Of a DNA stretch of 64,000 nt, positions 1 through 7,399 are shown one piece after another; the first letter of the stretch is position 1; each line of letters opens with the position of its first letter. Under the pieces are notes generated by a model. It saw only the letters and a list, made by a program, of their open reading frames with translations, did not search any database and was not told the DNA's origin. This DNA is from Pseudoduganella aquatica (GTDB lineage Bacteria; Pseudomonadota; Gammaproteobacteria; Burkholderiales; Burkholderiaceae_D). Where the stretch lies: positions 1 through 64,000 of the forward strand of contig NZ_WWCU01000014.1 of the NCBI RefSeq assembly GCF_009857595.1. The letters run 5' to 3'. The position numbers and the translations under genes were made by a program.

Positions 1-118
1 GCGCGGCCTCGCGCGGGTCGGCCTGCGGCTGCTGGGCGCGCGCGGCCGCGCGCAGCTTGCTGCGGATCGCCGCCACCACCAGGAATATCAGCGCCAGCCA
101 GAACAGAATACGTGTCAT
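1..118 (-). CDS. PP0621-like small membrane protein (N-terminal part, cut by window edge)
   Basis: Thirty-nine codons are visible before the window edge. The protein begins MTRILFWLALIFLVVAAIRS, one hydrophobic segment, followed by a basic, Ala/Gln-rich stretch. This is the usual N-terminus of the small PP0621-type proteins that in related bacteria carry a short Cys-rich C-terminus, which is not visible here. Its ATG overlaps the stop codon of the CcsA-like gene upstream (ATGA), so the two are translationally coupled. The function of the family is unknown to me. Assignment rests on the N-terminus and context only. Confidence 0.6.
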   Translation of the reverse strand, partial: MTRILFWLALIFLVVAAIRSKLRAAARAQQPQADPREAA

Positions 119-918
119 GCCAATCCTCGATGCAAAACCACTTCCAGTACGAAACGGCTGCCGACATAGGCCAGCAGCAGGGTGGCGAAACCCGCCAGGG
201 TGAAACTGAGCGCCGTCTTGCCGCGCCAGCCGCGGAAGTGGCGCCCGGCCAGCAGCGCCGCGAACAGCAGCCAGGACAGCAAGGTGAACACCGACTTGTG
301 GTCCCACTTGAGCGCCTTGCCGAACAGCTCCTCGGAAAACACGATGCCCGACAGCACGGTCAGGCTGAGCAGCACGAAGCCGAAGCCTATCATGCGGAAC
401 AGCAGTTTTTCCATGGTCAGCAGGGCCGGCAGCTGGTCCAGCGCGGCCGACAGGAAGCCGCTGCGCTCGCCGCGCGTGTGCAGGCGCGACTCCTGCAGCG
501 CCATCAGCACCGCGTGGAAGGCCGCGATGGTCAAGGTGGCGTAGGCCAGCGTGGCGATGGCGATATGCCAGCCCAGCATGCGCGCGTTGCCGTCCAGCGC
601 CACCAGCGCGCCGGGGAACACGGCCTGCAGCGCCGCCGCCAGCGCCGCGTTGGGCATGACGATGCGGCGCAGGCCGTCGAGCGCGAAGTTGCGGTTTTCC
701 AGCCAGTAGGCGCCCACCGAAATCCACAGCGCGGCCGACAGCATGGCGGCAAAGCCGATGCGCAGCGAGCCCGGCGCGGCGACCGCCAGCCACAGGCTGG
801 CGCCGTGCAGCAGCCAGGCCGCCGCCGTGACGGCCGAAATCAGCCCGGCCCGGCGCGGCGGCAGGACGGCACACACAATATAGAGCAGCGCGGCTGCGAT
901 CAAAAAATAAGTCTGCAT
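115..918 (-). CDS. CcsA/YpjD-type inner-membrane protein (cytochrome c assembly family)
   Basis: A 267-residue, strongly hydrophobic protein with about eight membrane segments. Near residue 210 it carries the WDHKSVFTLLSW motif typical of the YpjD branch of the CcsA/CcmC cytochrome-assembly family, in which conserved His and Trp residues face haem. YpjD proteins often lie beside ffh, which lies about 2.9 kb away here with an ABC operon in between. No good Shine-Dalgarno sequence precedes the ATG. True cytochrome c assembly activity is not shown for most YpjD members, so the role is a family-level inference. Confidence 0.8.
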   Translation of the reverse strand: MQTYFLIAAALLYIVCAVLPPRRAGLISAVTAAAWLLHGASLWLAVAAPGSLRIGFAAMLSAALWISVGAYWLENRNFALDGLRRIVMPNAALAAALQAVFPGALVALDGNARMLGWHIAIATLAYATLTIAAFHAVLMALQESRLHTRGERSGFLSAALDQLPALLTMEKLLFRMIGFGFVLLSLTVLSGIVFSEELFGKALKWDHKSVFTLLSWLLFAALLAGRHFRGWRGKTALSFTLAGFATLLLAYVGSRFVLEVVLHRGLA

Positions 919-966
919 GGGGGATAAGTTTACACTATGCCGCGCCGGCGGGCGGGCCGGCAGGTT

Positions 967-1061
967 GGCGGGTTACGCGCTGTGCGCTAACCCGCCCTAC
1001 GATCCGCGCCACCGATGGCGACCCCGTAGGGCGGGTTAGCGGCGGAGCCGCGTAACCCGCC
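967..1061. repeat. REP/BIME-like inverted pair, locus A
   Basis: Two palindromic units face each other. The unit at 967-1000 ends CTAC and the unit at 1026-1061 begins GTAG. Each reads GTAGGGCGGGTTAGC, a short centre, then GCGTAACCCGCC in its own orientation. The pair lies downstream of the ABC ATPase gene and upstream of the CcsA-like gene. A 5' GTAG tetranucleotide before a palindrome is the hallmark of REP elements mobilised by RAYT transposases; no such gene is in the window. Confidence 0.85.
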
Positions 1062-1073
1062 GCAGCGCCGCCA

Positions 1074-1865
1074 CTAATCCACCGCCGCCATGCGCAGCTC
1101 GTCGTGGTGGTGGCGCTGCTGCTCCTCCATCACCAGCTGGCCCAGCTCGCGCTTGAGCGCGTTGAACTCCGGCGCGGCCGGGTCGCGCCCGCGCGGCAGC
1201 TCGACCAGCAGGTCGCGCTTGACGGTGCCGGGCCGGTAGGTCATGACCACGATGCGGTCCGCCATATAGATGGCCTCCTCGATGCTGTGCGTGACGAAAA
1301 TAATCGTCTTCTTCAGCTCGGACCAGATGCGCAGCAGCTCGTCCTGCAGATTGCGCCGCGTGAGCGCGTCCAGCGCGCCGAAGGGCTCGTCCATCAGCAT
1401 GATGGGCGAATCGAGCGCCAGCACGCGCGCGATCGCCACCCGCTGCCGCATGCCGCCCGACAAATCCTTGGGAAAGCGGTTGCGGAAGTCGCTCAGCGAC
1501 AGCATGGCCAGCAGGCGCGCCACCGTGGCCTCGATCTCGGCCTTGGGCTGGCCCTTGATCTGCAGGCCGAAGGCGATATTGTCGGCCACCGTCATCCACG
1601 GGAACAGCGCGTACTCCTGGAACACCATGCCGCGCTCCGGCCCCGGCGCCTCCACCTGCTGGCCGCCGGCCACGATGCGGCCGCTGGTGGGCGGCGCGAA
1701 GCCGGCCACCGCGTTCAGCAGCGTCGACTTGCCGCAGCCGGACGGCCCCAGCAGGCAGACGAACTGGCCCTGCGGAATGTCCAGGTTGATGTCCTGCAGC
1801 GCCACCACGTCGCGCTCGGCGGTCTTGAAGACCTTGCCCACCTGCTCGATTACGATATGTGCCAT
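1074..1865 (-). CDS. ABC transporter ATP-binding protein, NitT/TauT (SsuB-like) type
   Basis: A 263-residue ATPase with Walker A GPSGCGKST at residues 40-48, signature LSGGMRQRV, Walker B LMDEPFGALD and switch His in VTHS. The sequence is closest to the nitrate/sulfonate/taurine ATPases (SsuB, TauB, ThiY partners). It is the last gene of a three-gene importer operon; its ATG overlaps the permease stop codon (TGATG). It energises uptake from the cytoplasmic face of the membrane. The substrate cannot be read from the ATPase. Confidence 0.93.
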   Translation of the reverse strand: MAHIVIEQVGKVFKTAERDVVALQDINLDIPQGQFVCLLGPSGCGKSTLLNAVAGFAPPTSGRIVAGGQQVEAPGPERGMVFQEYALFPWMTVADNIAFGLQIKGQPKAEIEATVARLLAMLSLSDFRNRFPKDLSGGMRQRVAIARVLALDSPIMLMDEPFGALDALTRRNLQDELLRIWSELKKTIIFVTHSIEEAIYMADRIVVMTYRPGTVKRDLLVELPRGRDPAAPEFNALKRELGQLVMEEQQRHHHDELRMAAVD

Positions 1866-2695
1866 CAGTGCTCCAGTCCCCGGTGCCAGCGCAGCAGGTA
1901 ATTGTTGAGGCGGTTCATGCCGACGTCGATGGCCAGGCCCAGCAGGCCGATGCTGATCATGCCGGCGATAATCTTATCGGACCAAAAATACTCGCGCGCC
2001 TCCAGGATGCGGAAGCCCAGGCCGTTGTTGACCGCGATCATCTCCGACACGATCACCACGATGAAGGCGGTGCCGATGCCGATGCGCACGCCCGACAGGA
2101 TATACGGCACGGCGGCCGGCAGCATCACCCGCACAAACATGGTGGTGCCGGACGCGCCCAGGTTGCGCGCCGCCCGGATATAGATGCTGTCGACCTGGCG
2201 CACGCCGGCGATGGTGTTCATCAGCACCGGGAAGAAGGCGCCCAGCGCGATCAGGAACACGGCCGGCGGATTGCCCAGCCCGAACCACAGGATGGACAGC
2301 GGGATGTAGGCGATGGGCGGTATCGGCCGCAGCAGCTGCACCAGGGGATTGAGCCAGGCGTAGACGCGCGCGCTGGCCCCCATCGACAGCCCCAGCGGCA
2401 GGGCCAGCCCGGCGCCGATGACGAAGCCCACCACCACCCGGTACATGCTGCCCATGGCGTCGTGTATCAGCTCGCCCGAAAAGGCCCACGCCAGCCAGCT
2501 GCCCTGGTCCGCCGCGTAGGGCTGCAGCGGCAGCAGGTAGGCGATCCACTTCTCCACCACCGCCAGCGGCGAGGGCAGCACCTGCGGGTTCACCCAGCCC
2601 AGCACCGCCACCGCCTGCCACACGGCGATCACCACCGCCGGCACGACCAGGCCCACGCCCACCTCGCGCCACGCGGTCTTGAAAGAGAGCCCCAT
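1865..2695 (-). CDS. ABC transporter permease, NitT/TauT type
   Basis: A 276-residue integral membrane protein with about six helices and the BPD_transp_1 coupling loop near residues 180-200 (RAARNLGASG, the EAA-type motif). It forms the channel of the importer together with the ATPase encoded immediately downstream (one-base TGATG overlap) and the binding protein encoded 9 bases upstream. Family members move sulfonates, nitrate, taurine or pyrimidine thiamine precursors. Confidence 0.92.
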   Translation of the reverse strand: MGLSFKTAWREVGVGLVVPAVVIAVWQAVAVLGWVNPQVLPSPLAVVEKWIAYLLPLQPYAADQGSWLAWAFSGELIHDAMGSMYRVVVGFVIGAGLALPLGLSMGASARVYAWLNPLVQLLRPIPPIAYIPLSILWFGLGNPPAVFLIALGAFFPVLMNTIAGVRQVDSIYIRAARNLGASGTTMFVRVMLPAAVPYILSGVRIGIGTAFIVVIVSEMIAVNNGLGFRILEAREYFWSDKIIAGMISIGLLGLAIDVGMNRLNNYLLRWHRGLEH

Positions 2696-2704
2696 AGCGC
2701 CTCC

Positions 2705-3685
2705 TTATTTGACGTTCAGGCTTTTCTTGGCCGCGTCCAGCAGGTCGGTCTTGACCCAGTCCCTGGCCACCGGCGGCTTGGCCATCTTGCCCACGCCGGT
2801 TTTCACCATCACGTCGGTGGTGGTCTGGATATGCTCGGGCGTGATGTCATAGGAATACGGCGAATTGCTGATCGCGTCCTGGAAGTCGTCGCTGGTGATC
2901 TGGCCCTTGAACACCACCTCGCGCACGTATTTCTCCGCCACGGCCGGCTGGTCGATAAAGGTCTTGGTGGCCTCGACGAAGCAGCGCATGAACTTCTCGG
3001 CCAGCGGCCGCTTCTCTTTATAGAACTTCTCCGTCATCACCATGGTGCGGATGGGTTCGCCGATCGGCGTGTCGTAGGGCTTGATGATCTCGTTGCCGAA
3101 GCCCTTGTTGAGCGCCTGCGAGGACTGCGGCTCGGACTGCATCATGGCGTCGATATTCTTGCCCAGCAGGGCCTGGTTCAGATCGGCGTAGGCCAGGAAC
3201 ACCAGCTGCACGTCCTTGCCCGGCTGGTCGGACACGGTCAGGCCGGCCTGCTGCAGCTCGGCCAGCAGCAGCACCTCCTGGATGCCGCCGCGCGTCACGC
3301 CCACCTTCTTGCCCTTCAGGTCCTTGACCGTCTTGAGCTTCAGGTCGGCCCGTCCCACCAGGCGCGCGCCGCCCTTGGCGAAGCCGGCCACCACCACGAT
3401 GGGCGCGCCGCCGGCCCGGCCGGAAATGGCCGCCTCGGACGCCGTGGTGCCCACGTCCAGCTCGCCGGCGATAATGGCCTGCATCACGTCCAGGCCCTTG
3501 GCGAACATATGCTCCTCGACCTTGATGCCGCACTTGGGCGCAATCTCTTTTATATAGGAGACGGCGCCGTAATGCGCAAACTTCAGGTTCCCCAGCCGCA
3601 CGATTTCCGGCCCCTGCGCCTGCGCCTGGACCGAACCGGAAAACACCACCGCCGCCAACACACTGCCGATCAGTTTCAGTTTCAT
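2705..3685 (-). CDS. Periplasmic substrate-binding protein of NitT/TauT ABC importer
   Basis: A 326-residue NMT1/SsuA-type binding protein. The ATG at 3685 is chosen because a GAGGAG Shine-Dalgarno lies directly before it and it starts a clear signal peptide (MKLKLIGSVLAAVVFSGSVQ, cleavage after AQA). The open frame extends further upstream but without a leader. Typical features are the AGELDVGTTASEAA loop and the GKKVGVTRGG strand. It is the first gene of the importer operon and is divergent from ffh. Sulfonate, nitrate or another small anion are possible ligands; the sequence does not decide. Confidence 0.9.
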   Translation of the reverse strand: MKLKLIGSVLAAVVFSGSVQAQAQGPEIVRLGNLKFAHYGAVSYIKEIAPKCGIKVEEHMFAKGLDVMQAIIAGELDVGTTASEAAISGRAGGAPIVVVAGFAKGGARLVGRADLKLKTVKDLKGKKVGVTRGGIQEVLLLAELQQAGLTVSDQPGKDVQLVFLAYADLNQALLGKNIDAMMQSEPQSSQALNKGFGNEIIKPYDTPIGEPIRTMVMTEKFYKEKRPLAEKFMRCFVEATKTFIDQPAVAEKYVREVVFKGQITSDDFQDAISNSPYSYDITPEHIQTTTDVMVKTGVGKMAKPPVARDWVKTDLLDAAKKSLNVK

Positions 3686-3858
3686 GCCGTCTCCTCTATT
3701 TAAAGGTGTGCGTCCATCATACCAAGCGTTCGTGTGCTTCAAGCAAGAATATAAAAAAATCAGTGCCGCCGCGCCATGCGCCGCGGCCCCCGGCGGCCGC
3801 GGCGCCGGCGCCGCCATAAGGTAGAATGGCGGTTTCGTCGCATTCACGTAGGCACAAC

Positions 3859-5226
3859 ATGCTAGACAATCTGACTCAGCGCCTTGCCAAGGTCGTCAAG
3901 ACCATGCGCGGCGAGGCGCGCCTGACCGAAGCCAACACCGCCGAGATGCTGCGCGAAGTGCGCATGGCGCTGCTCGAGGCCGACGTCGCCCTGCCGGCCG
4001 TGCGCGACTTCATCGCCAAGGTCAAGGAAAAAGCCCTGGGCGAGGAAGTCATTTCCTCGCTGTCGCCGGGCCAGGCCCTGGTGGGCGTGGTGCAGCGCGA
4101 GCTGGCCGCCCTGATGGGCGCGGACCTCGGCCCGGAAGCGTCGCAGCTGTCGTTCGCCCAGCAGCCGCCCGCCATCATCCTGATGGCCGGCCTGCAGGGT
4201 GTGGGTAAAACCACCACCGTCGGCAAGCTGGCCAAATACCTGAAGGAAGAAAAGAAGAAGAAAGTGCTGACCGTCTCGGCCGACGTCTACCGTCCCGCCG
4301 CGATCGCCCAGCTGCAATCGGTGACCGGCCAGGTCGGCGCCGACTTCTTCCCGTCCACCGCGCAGGACAAGCCGGTCGACATCGCGCTGGCCGCGCTGGA
4401 CTGGGCCAAGAAGCACTACCACGACGTGCTGATCATCGACACCGCCGGCCGCCTCGGCATCGACGAAGAGATGATGAAGGAAATCGCCGCCGTGCACGCG
4501 GCGGTCAAGCCGATCGAAACCCTGTTCGTGGTCGACGCCATGCTGGGCCAGGACGCCATCAACACCGCCAAGGCCTTCAACGACGCGCTGCCGCTGACCG
4601 GCATCGTGCTGACCAAGCTGGACGGCGACTCGCGCGGCGGCGCCGCGCTGTCGGTGCGCCACGTGACGGGCAAGCCGATCAAGTTCGCCGGCGTCTCCGA
4701 AAAGCTGGACGGCCTGGAGCCGTTCGACGCGGCCCGCATGGCCAGCCGCGTGCTGGGCATGGGCGACATCATGGCCCTGGTGGAAGAAGCGCGCAAAGGC
4801 GTGGACGCCAAGGCGGCGGCCGACCTGGCCGCGAAAGTGAAATCCGGCGGCAAGTTCGACATGAACGACTTCAAGGCGCAGCTGGGCCAGATGAAGAAAA
4901 TGGGCGGCATGGCCAGCCTGGTCGACAAGCTGCCGGCCCAGTTCCAGCAGGCCGCCGGCGGCGCCAATATGGACCAGGCGGACAAGCAGGTGCGCCGCAT
5001 GGTCGGCATTATCGACTCCATGACGCCGGGCGAACGCGCCAAGCCGGAGCTGATCAAAGCCACCCGCAAGCGCCGCATCGCGGCCGGCGCCGGCGTGCAG
5101 GTGCAGGAAGTGAACCGCATGCTGAACCAGTTCGAGCAGATGCAGACCATGATGAAAAAGCTGTCCGGCGGCGGCATGATGAAGATGATGCGCTCCATGA
5201 AAGGCATGATGCCGGGCCTGCGCTAA
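3859..5226 (+). CDS. ffh: Signal recognition particle protein Ffh (SRP54)
   Basis: A 455-residue SRP GTPase that binds 4.5S RNA and signal sequences emerging from the ribosome and docks with FtsY at the membrane. An N-terminal helical bundle (about 1-85) is followed by the G domain with G1 GLQGVGKTTT, DTAGR and TKLDGDSRGG. The C-terminal M domain begins about residue 325 and ends in the Met-rich MMKMMRSMKGMMPGLR tail. The start is MLDNLTQRL; an in-frame upstream codon would add 11 residues unlike the family. A strong intrinsic terminator follows. Confidence 0.98.
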   Translation: MLDNLTQRLAKVVKTMRGEARLTEANTAEMLREVRMALLEADVALPAVRDFIAKVKEKALGEEVISSLSPGQALVGVVQRELAALMGADLGPEASQLSFAQQPPAIILMAGLQGVGKTTTVGKLAKYLKEEKKKKVLTVSADVYRPAAIAQLQSVTGQVGADFFPSTAQDKPVDIALAALDWAKKHYHDVLIIDTAGRLGIDEEMMKEIAAVHAAVKPIETLFVVDAMLGQDAINTAKAFNDALPLTGIVLTKLDGDSRGGAALSVRHVTGKPIKFAGVSEKLDGLEPFDAARMASRVLGMGDIMALVEEARKGVDAKAAADLAAKVKSGGKFDMNDFKAQLGQMKKMGGMASLVDKLPAQFQQAAGGANMDQADKQVRRMVGIIDSMTPGERAKPELIKATRKRRIAAGAGVQVQEVNRMLNQFEQMQTMMKKLSGGGMMKMMRSMKGMMPGLR

Positions 5227-5243
5227 GCGCCTCTCCCCGAGTG

Positions 5244-5271
5244 AAAAGCCGGCCGCGCGCCGGCTTTTTTT
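5244..5271 (+). terminator. Intrinsic terminator of ffh
   Basis: A perfect 10-bp stem, AAAAGCCGGC paired with GCCGGCTTTT, with a 5-base CGCGC loop, running into seven T residues 18 bases after the ffh stop codon. Confidence 0.92.
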
Positions 5272-5365
5272 GCGCCCGCGCGCGCGGTTTTCTCACCGCC
5301 GCGGTGCGTAAGCCCAGCATTGGCGGGCTTTACGTGGCGTTTCCGAGAAAAAACTCGAAAAACAC

Positions 5366-5395
5366 TTGCATAGTCGGCAAATCCCAACCAATATT
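5366..5395 (+). promoter_or_regulatory. Candidate sigma-70 promoter of the SWIB gene
   Basis: TTGCAT (5366-5371) and AATATT (5390-5395) are separated by 18 bases in an AT-rich patch that stands out from the surrounding DNA. It lies about 55 bases before the SWIB start codon, and a strong AAGGAGG ribosome site sits at 5437-5443. The boxes are only partial matches. Confidence 0.35.
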
Positions 5396-5450
5396 AGCCG
5401 TGCGATTGAATTGCGCAACTTTTCCCTGTGTTCGTTAAGGAGGCTCGAAT

Positions 5451-5837
5451 ATGGCAACAGCCAAGAAAACCCCAGCAGCACCAGCAAAGAAAGCAGCAGT
5501 AGCAGCAAAGCCTGCGGCCAAGAAAGCAGCGCCGGCCAAAACCGCCGCCGCCAAACCAGCCGCCGCGAAGAAAGCCGCAGCACCACGCAAGCCCAACGCC
5601 GCCTTCATGAAGGAACTGACCCCATCGGCTTCGCTGGCCGCCGTGGTAGGCGCCTCCCCGCTGCCGCGCACCGAAGTCACCAAGAAAGTGTGGGACTACA
5701 TCAAGAAGCTGAACCTGCAAGACGCGGCCAACCGCCGCATGATCAACGCAGACGACAAGCTCAAAGCCGTCTTCGGCGGCAAAGCCCAAGTATCCATGTT
5801 CGAAATGACCAAGCTGATCTCCGATCACTTGAAATAA
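5451..5837 (+). CDS. SWIB/MDM2-domain protein with histone H1-like tail
   Basis: A 128-residue protein. Residues 1-48 are almost only Ala, Lys and Pro in AAKPAAKKA-type repeats like the C-terminal tail of histone H1. Residues 52-128 form a SWIB/MDM2 fold (VVGASPLPRTEVTKKVWDYI, then MFEMTKLISDHLK). The basic tail suggests DNA binding and the SWIB fold protein-protein contacts, so a small chromatin-like protein is a fair inference. Such proteins are known in chlamydiae and betaproteobacteria, but their task is poorly defined. The gene is monocistronic, with its own ribosome site (AAGGAGG) and terminator. Confidence 0.93.
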   Translation: MATAKKTPAAPAKKAAVAAKPAAKKAAPAKTAAAKPAAAKKAAAPRKPNAAFMKELTPSASLAAVVGASPLPRTEVTKKVWDYIKKLNLQDAANRRMINADDKLKAVFGGKAQVSMFEMTKLISDHLK

Positions 5838-5863
5838 GAGCCTGCGCGTGCGCAGCGCACACT

Positions 5864-5902
5864 AAAGCCCCCGTCGCACGCGCGGCCGGGGCCTTTTTTT
5901 TT
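5864..5902 (+). terminator. Intrinsic terminator of the SWIB gene
   Basis: AAAGCCCC and GGGGCCTTT arms (one bulged base) enclose a GC-rich loop and run into nine T residues about 25 bases after the stop codon. Confidence 0.7.
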
Positions 5903-5914
5903 GCGCCGCGTGTT

Positions 5915-5990
5915 GGCGGGTTACGCTGCGCTAACCCGCCCTACGAAGGCGATCCGCGATACGCGATACACGTTGCGGCCGTAACCCGCC
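5915..5990. repeat. REP/BIME-like repeat, locus B (second unit truncated)
   Basis: A complete unit at 5915-5944 (GGCGGGTTACGC...AACCCGCCCTAC) is followed by only the 3' half of an opposing unit (GGCCGTAACCCGCC, ending 5990). The GTAGGGCGGGTTAG part of the second unit is missing. The element lies between the convergent SWIB and alkaline phosphatase genes. Confidence 0.78.
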
Positions 5991-5996
5991 ACCGCG

Positions 5997-7385
5997 TCAG
6001 AATCCGAACGCGGCCTTCATCAGCTCGAACACCCTGGTATTCTCCATCGTCCCCTTGAACGCCTGCGCGCCCGCGCCGGTGGCGTACAGCTTCACGTCCC
6101 CGCCCCCATGCGTCTCGCCCTTGATGCGGATCCCCGTCTCCTGGTGATAATCATCGCCCAGCGCAGTCTCGCTGGACACGTCGGCGCGCTCGTTGGGGCG
6201 GTTCGGCCCGTTGCCGAAAGCCAGCGCCGTGTAGGTGCGGCCGTCCGCGTCGCGCGCCGGCGTGCCGTCCGCGTTGCGCACGATGTCCAGGATGGGATTG
6301 CCGCGCCGCGCCGTGCCGTTGAAGGCCAGCGTGTGGTCATGGTCGGCCGTGATCACGATCAGCGTGTTGCGCAGGCCCGGATCGAGCAGCTGCATGCGGT
6401 CGATGGCGGTCTGGATGGCGTCGTCGAACGCCACCAGGTCCACCAGCGCGTGCTTGGCGTTCGAGTCATGCAGGCCGTGGTCGATCTTGCCGCCTTCCAC
6501 CATCAGGAAGAAACCCTCCGGCCTGGCCGACAGCAGCGTAATGGCCTTGGACGTCATCTCCGACAGCGAGGGCTGCGTGGCGGCCTCCCCTTTCGGATTG
6601 CGCGCGCCGCGCTCCAGCTCATACGCCAGATGGTCTTCCTTGGCGTACAGGCCCACGAACTTGCGGCCCGGCCTGGCCTCGTCCATCTGCGCCTTGTCGG
6701 TGGCCACCGCGTAGCCGCGCGCGGCCAGTTCGGCCAGCAGGTCGCGGCCGTCGGCGCGGCCCTTGGTGTTGGCGGCGCTGTAAGGCGTGAAGTGGTGGCG
6801 GCCGCCGCCCATCAGCACATCCAGGCCGTCGCCCAGCGCCGCGTTGTAGCCCGCGCCGCCCGGCACCGCCTGCACCGCGATGGCGTAGCCGCTGTTGCGG
6901 TGGCAGCTGTGCGCGTAGGTGGAGGCAGGCGTGGCGTGCGTCGCCTCGGTGGTGGTGACCGCGCCCACCGCCTTGCCGTGCGCCTTGGCCAGCTCCAGTA
7001 TCGTCGCCGCAGGGCGGCCGTTGCCGGCGGCGCAGGTGTCGATGGTGAGGTTGCCGTGCGCGTCCTTCTTCGGCGCGCTGGCCTTGGTGTCGGACGACAT
7101 GGAGATCACTTCGTTCTGGATCTTCACGCCCGTCATGTAGGAGCCCATGGAAGGCGCGCTGTCGGTGGTTTGCGCATCCTGCGAGTAGGTCTTGATGCGC
7201 GCCACGCGCTCCAGGCGCTCGAACTTGAGCAGGCCCTCTTCCTTGTACTGGTGGATGCGCGCGGCGGTGATGGCGGTCGGCCCCATGCCGTCGCCAAGGA
7301 AGAAGATGATGTTCTTGGCTTCGCCGGCATGGACGCCGGCGCTTGCCGCCAGCAGCAGGGAGGGAATCGCGAGATATGGTTTCAT
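5997..7385 (-). CDS. Alkaline phosphatase (PhoA family), exported, catalytic residues intact
   Basis: A 462-residue phosphomonoesterase. Residues 1-20 form a signal peptide ending VHA. All residues of the bimetal site can be placed by comparison with E. coli PhoA: Asp32 (FFLGDGMG), nucleophile Ser76 (TTDSAPSM), Glu297, Asp302 and His306 (EGGKIDHGLH), Asp348-His349 (TADHDH) and His426 (GETHGGGD). It should release phosphate from organic esters in the periplasm or outside the cell. It is the second gene of a two-gene operon, 14 bases after a paralogue that has lost most of these residues. A BLAST-level subfamily was not determined. Confidence 0.93.
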   Translation of the reverse strand: MKPYLAIPSLLLAASAGVHAGEAKNIIFFLGDGMGPTAITAARIHQYKEEGLLKFERLERVARIKTYSQDAQTTDSAPSMGSYMTGVKIQNEVISMSSDTKASAPKKDAHGNLTIDTCAAGNGRPAATILELAKAHGKAVGAVTTTEATHATPASTYAHSCHRNSGYAIAVQAVPGGAGYNAALGDGLDVLMGGGRHHFTPYSAANTKGRADGRDLLAELAARGYAVATDKAQMDEARPGRKFVGLYAKEDHLAYELERGARNPKGEAATQPSLSEMTSKAITLLSARPEGFFLMVEGGKIDHGLHDSNAKHALVDLVAFDDAIQTAIDRMQLLDPGLRNTLIVITADHDHTLAFNGTARRGNPILDIVRNADGTPARDADGRTYTALAFGNGPNRPNERADVSSETALGDDYHQETGIRIKGETHGGGDVKLYATGAGAQAFKGTMENTRVFELMKAAFGF

Positions 7386-7399
7386 ATTGTTTTTATCCT

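Noticed and set aside
5307-5330. A further terminator (AAGCCC...GGGCTT) upstream of the SWIB gene
   Set aside because: A 6-bp stem with a 9-base loop and no T-run, 36 bases after a far stronger terminator; too weak to list.
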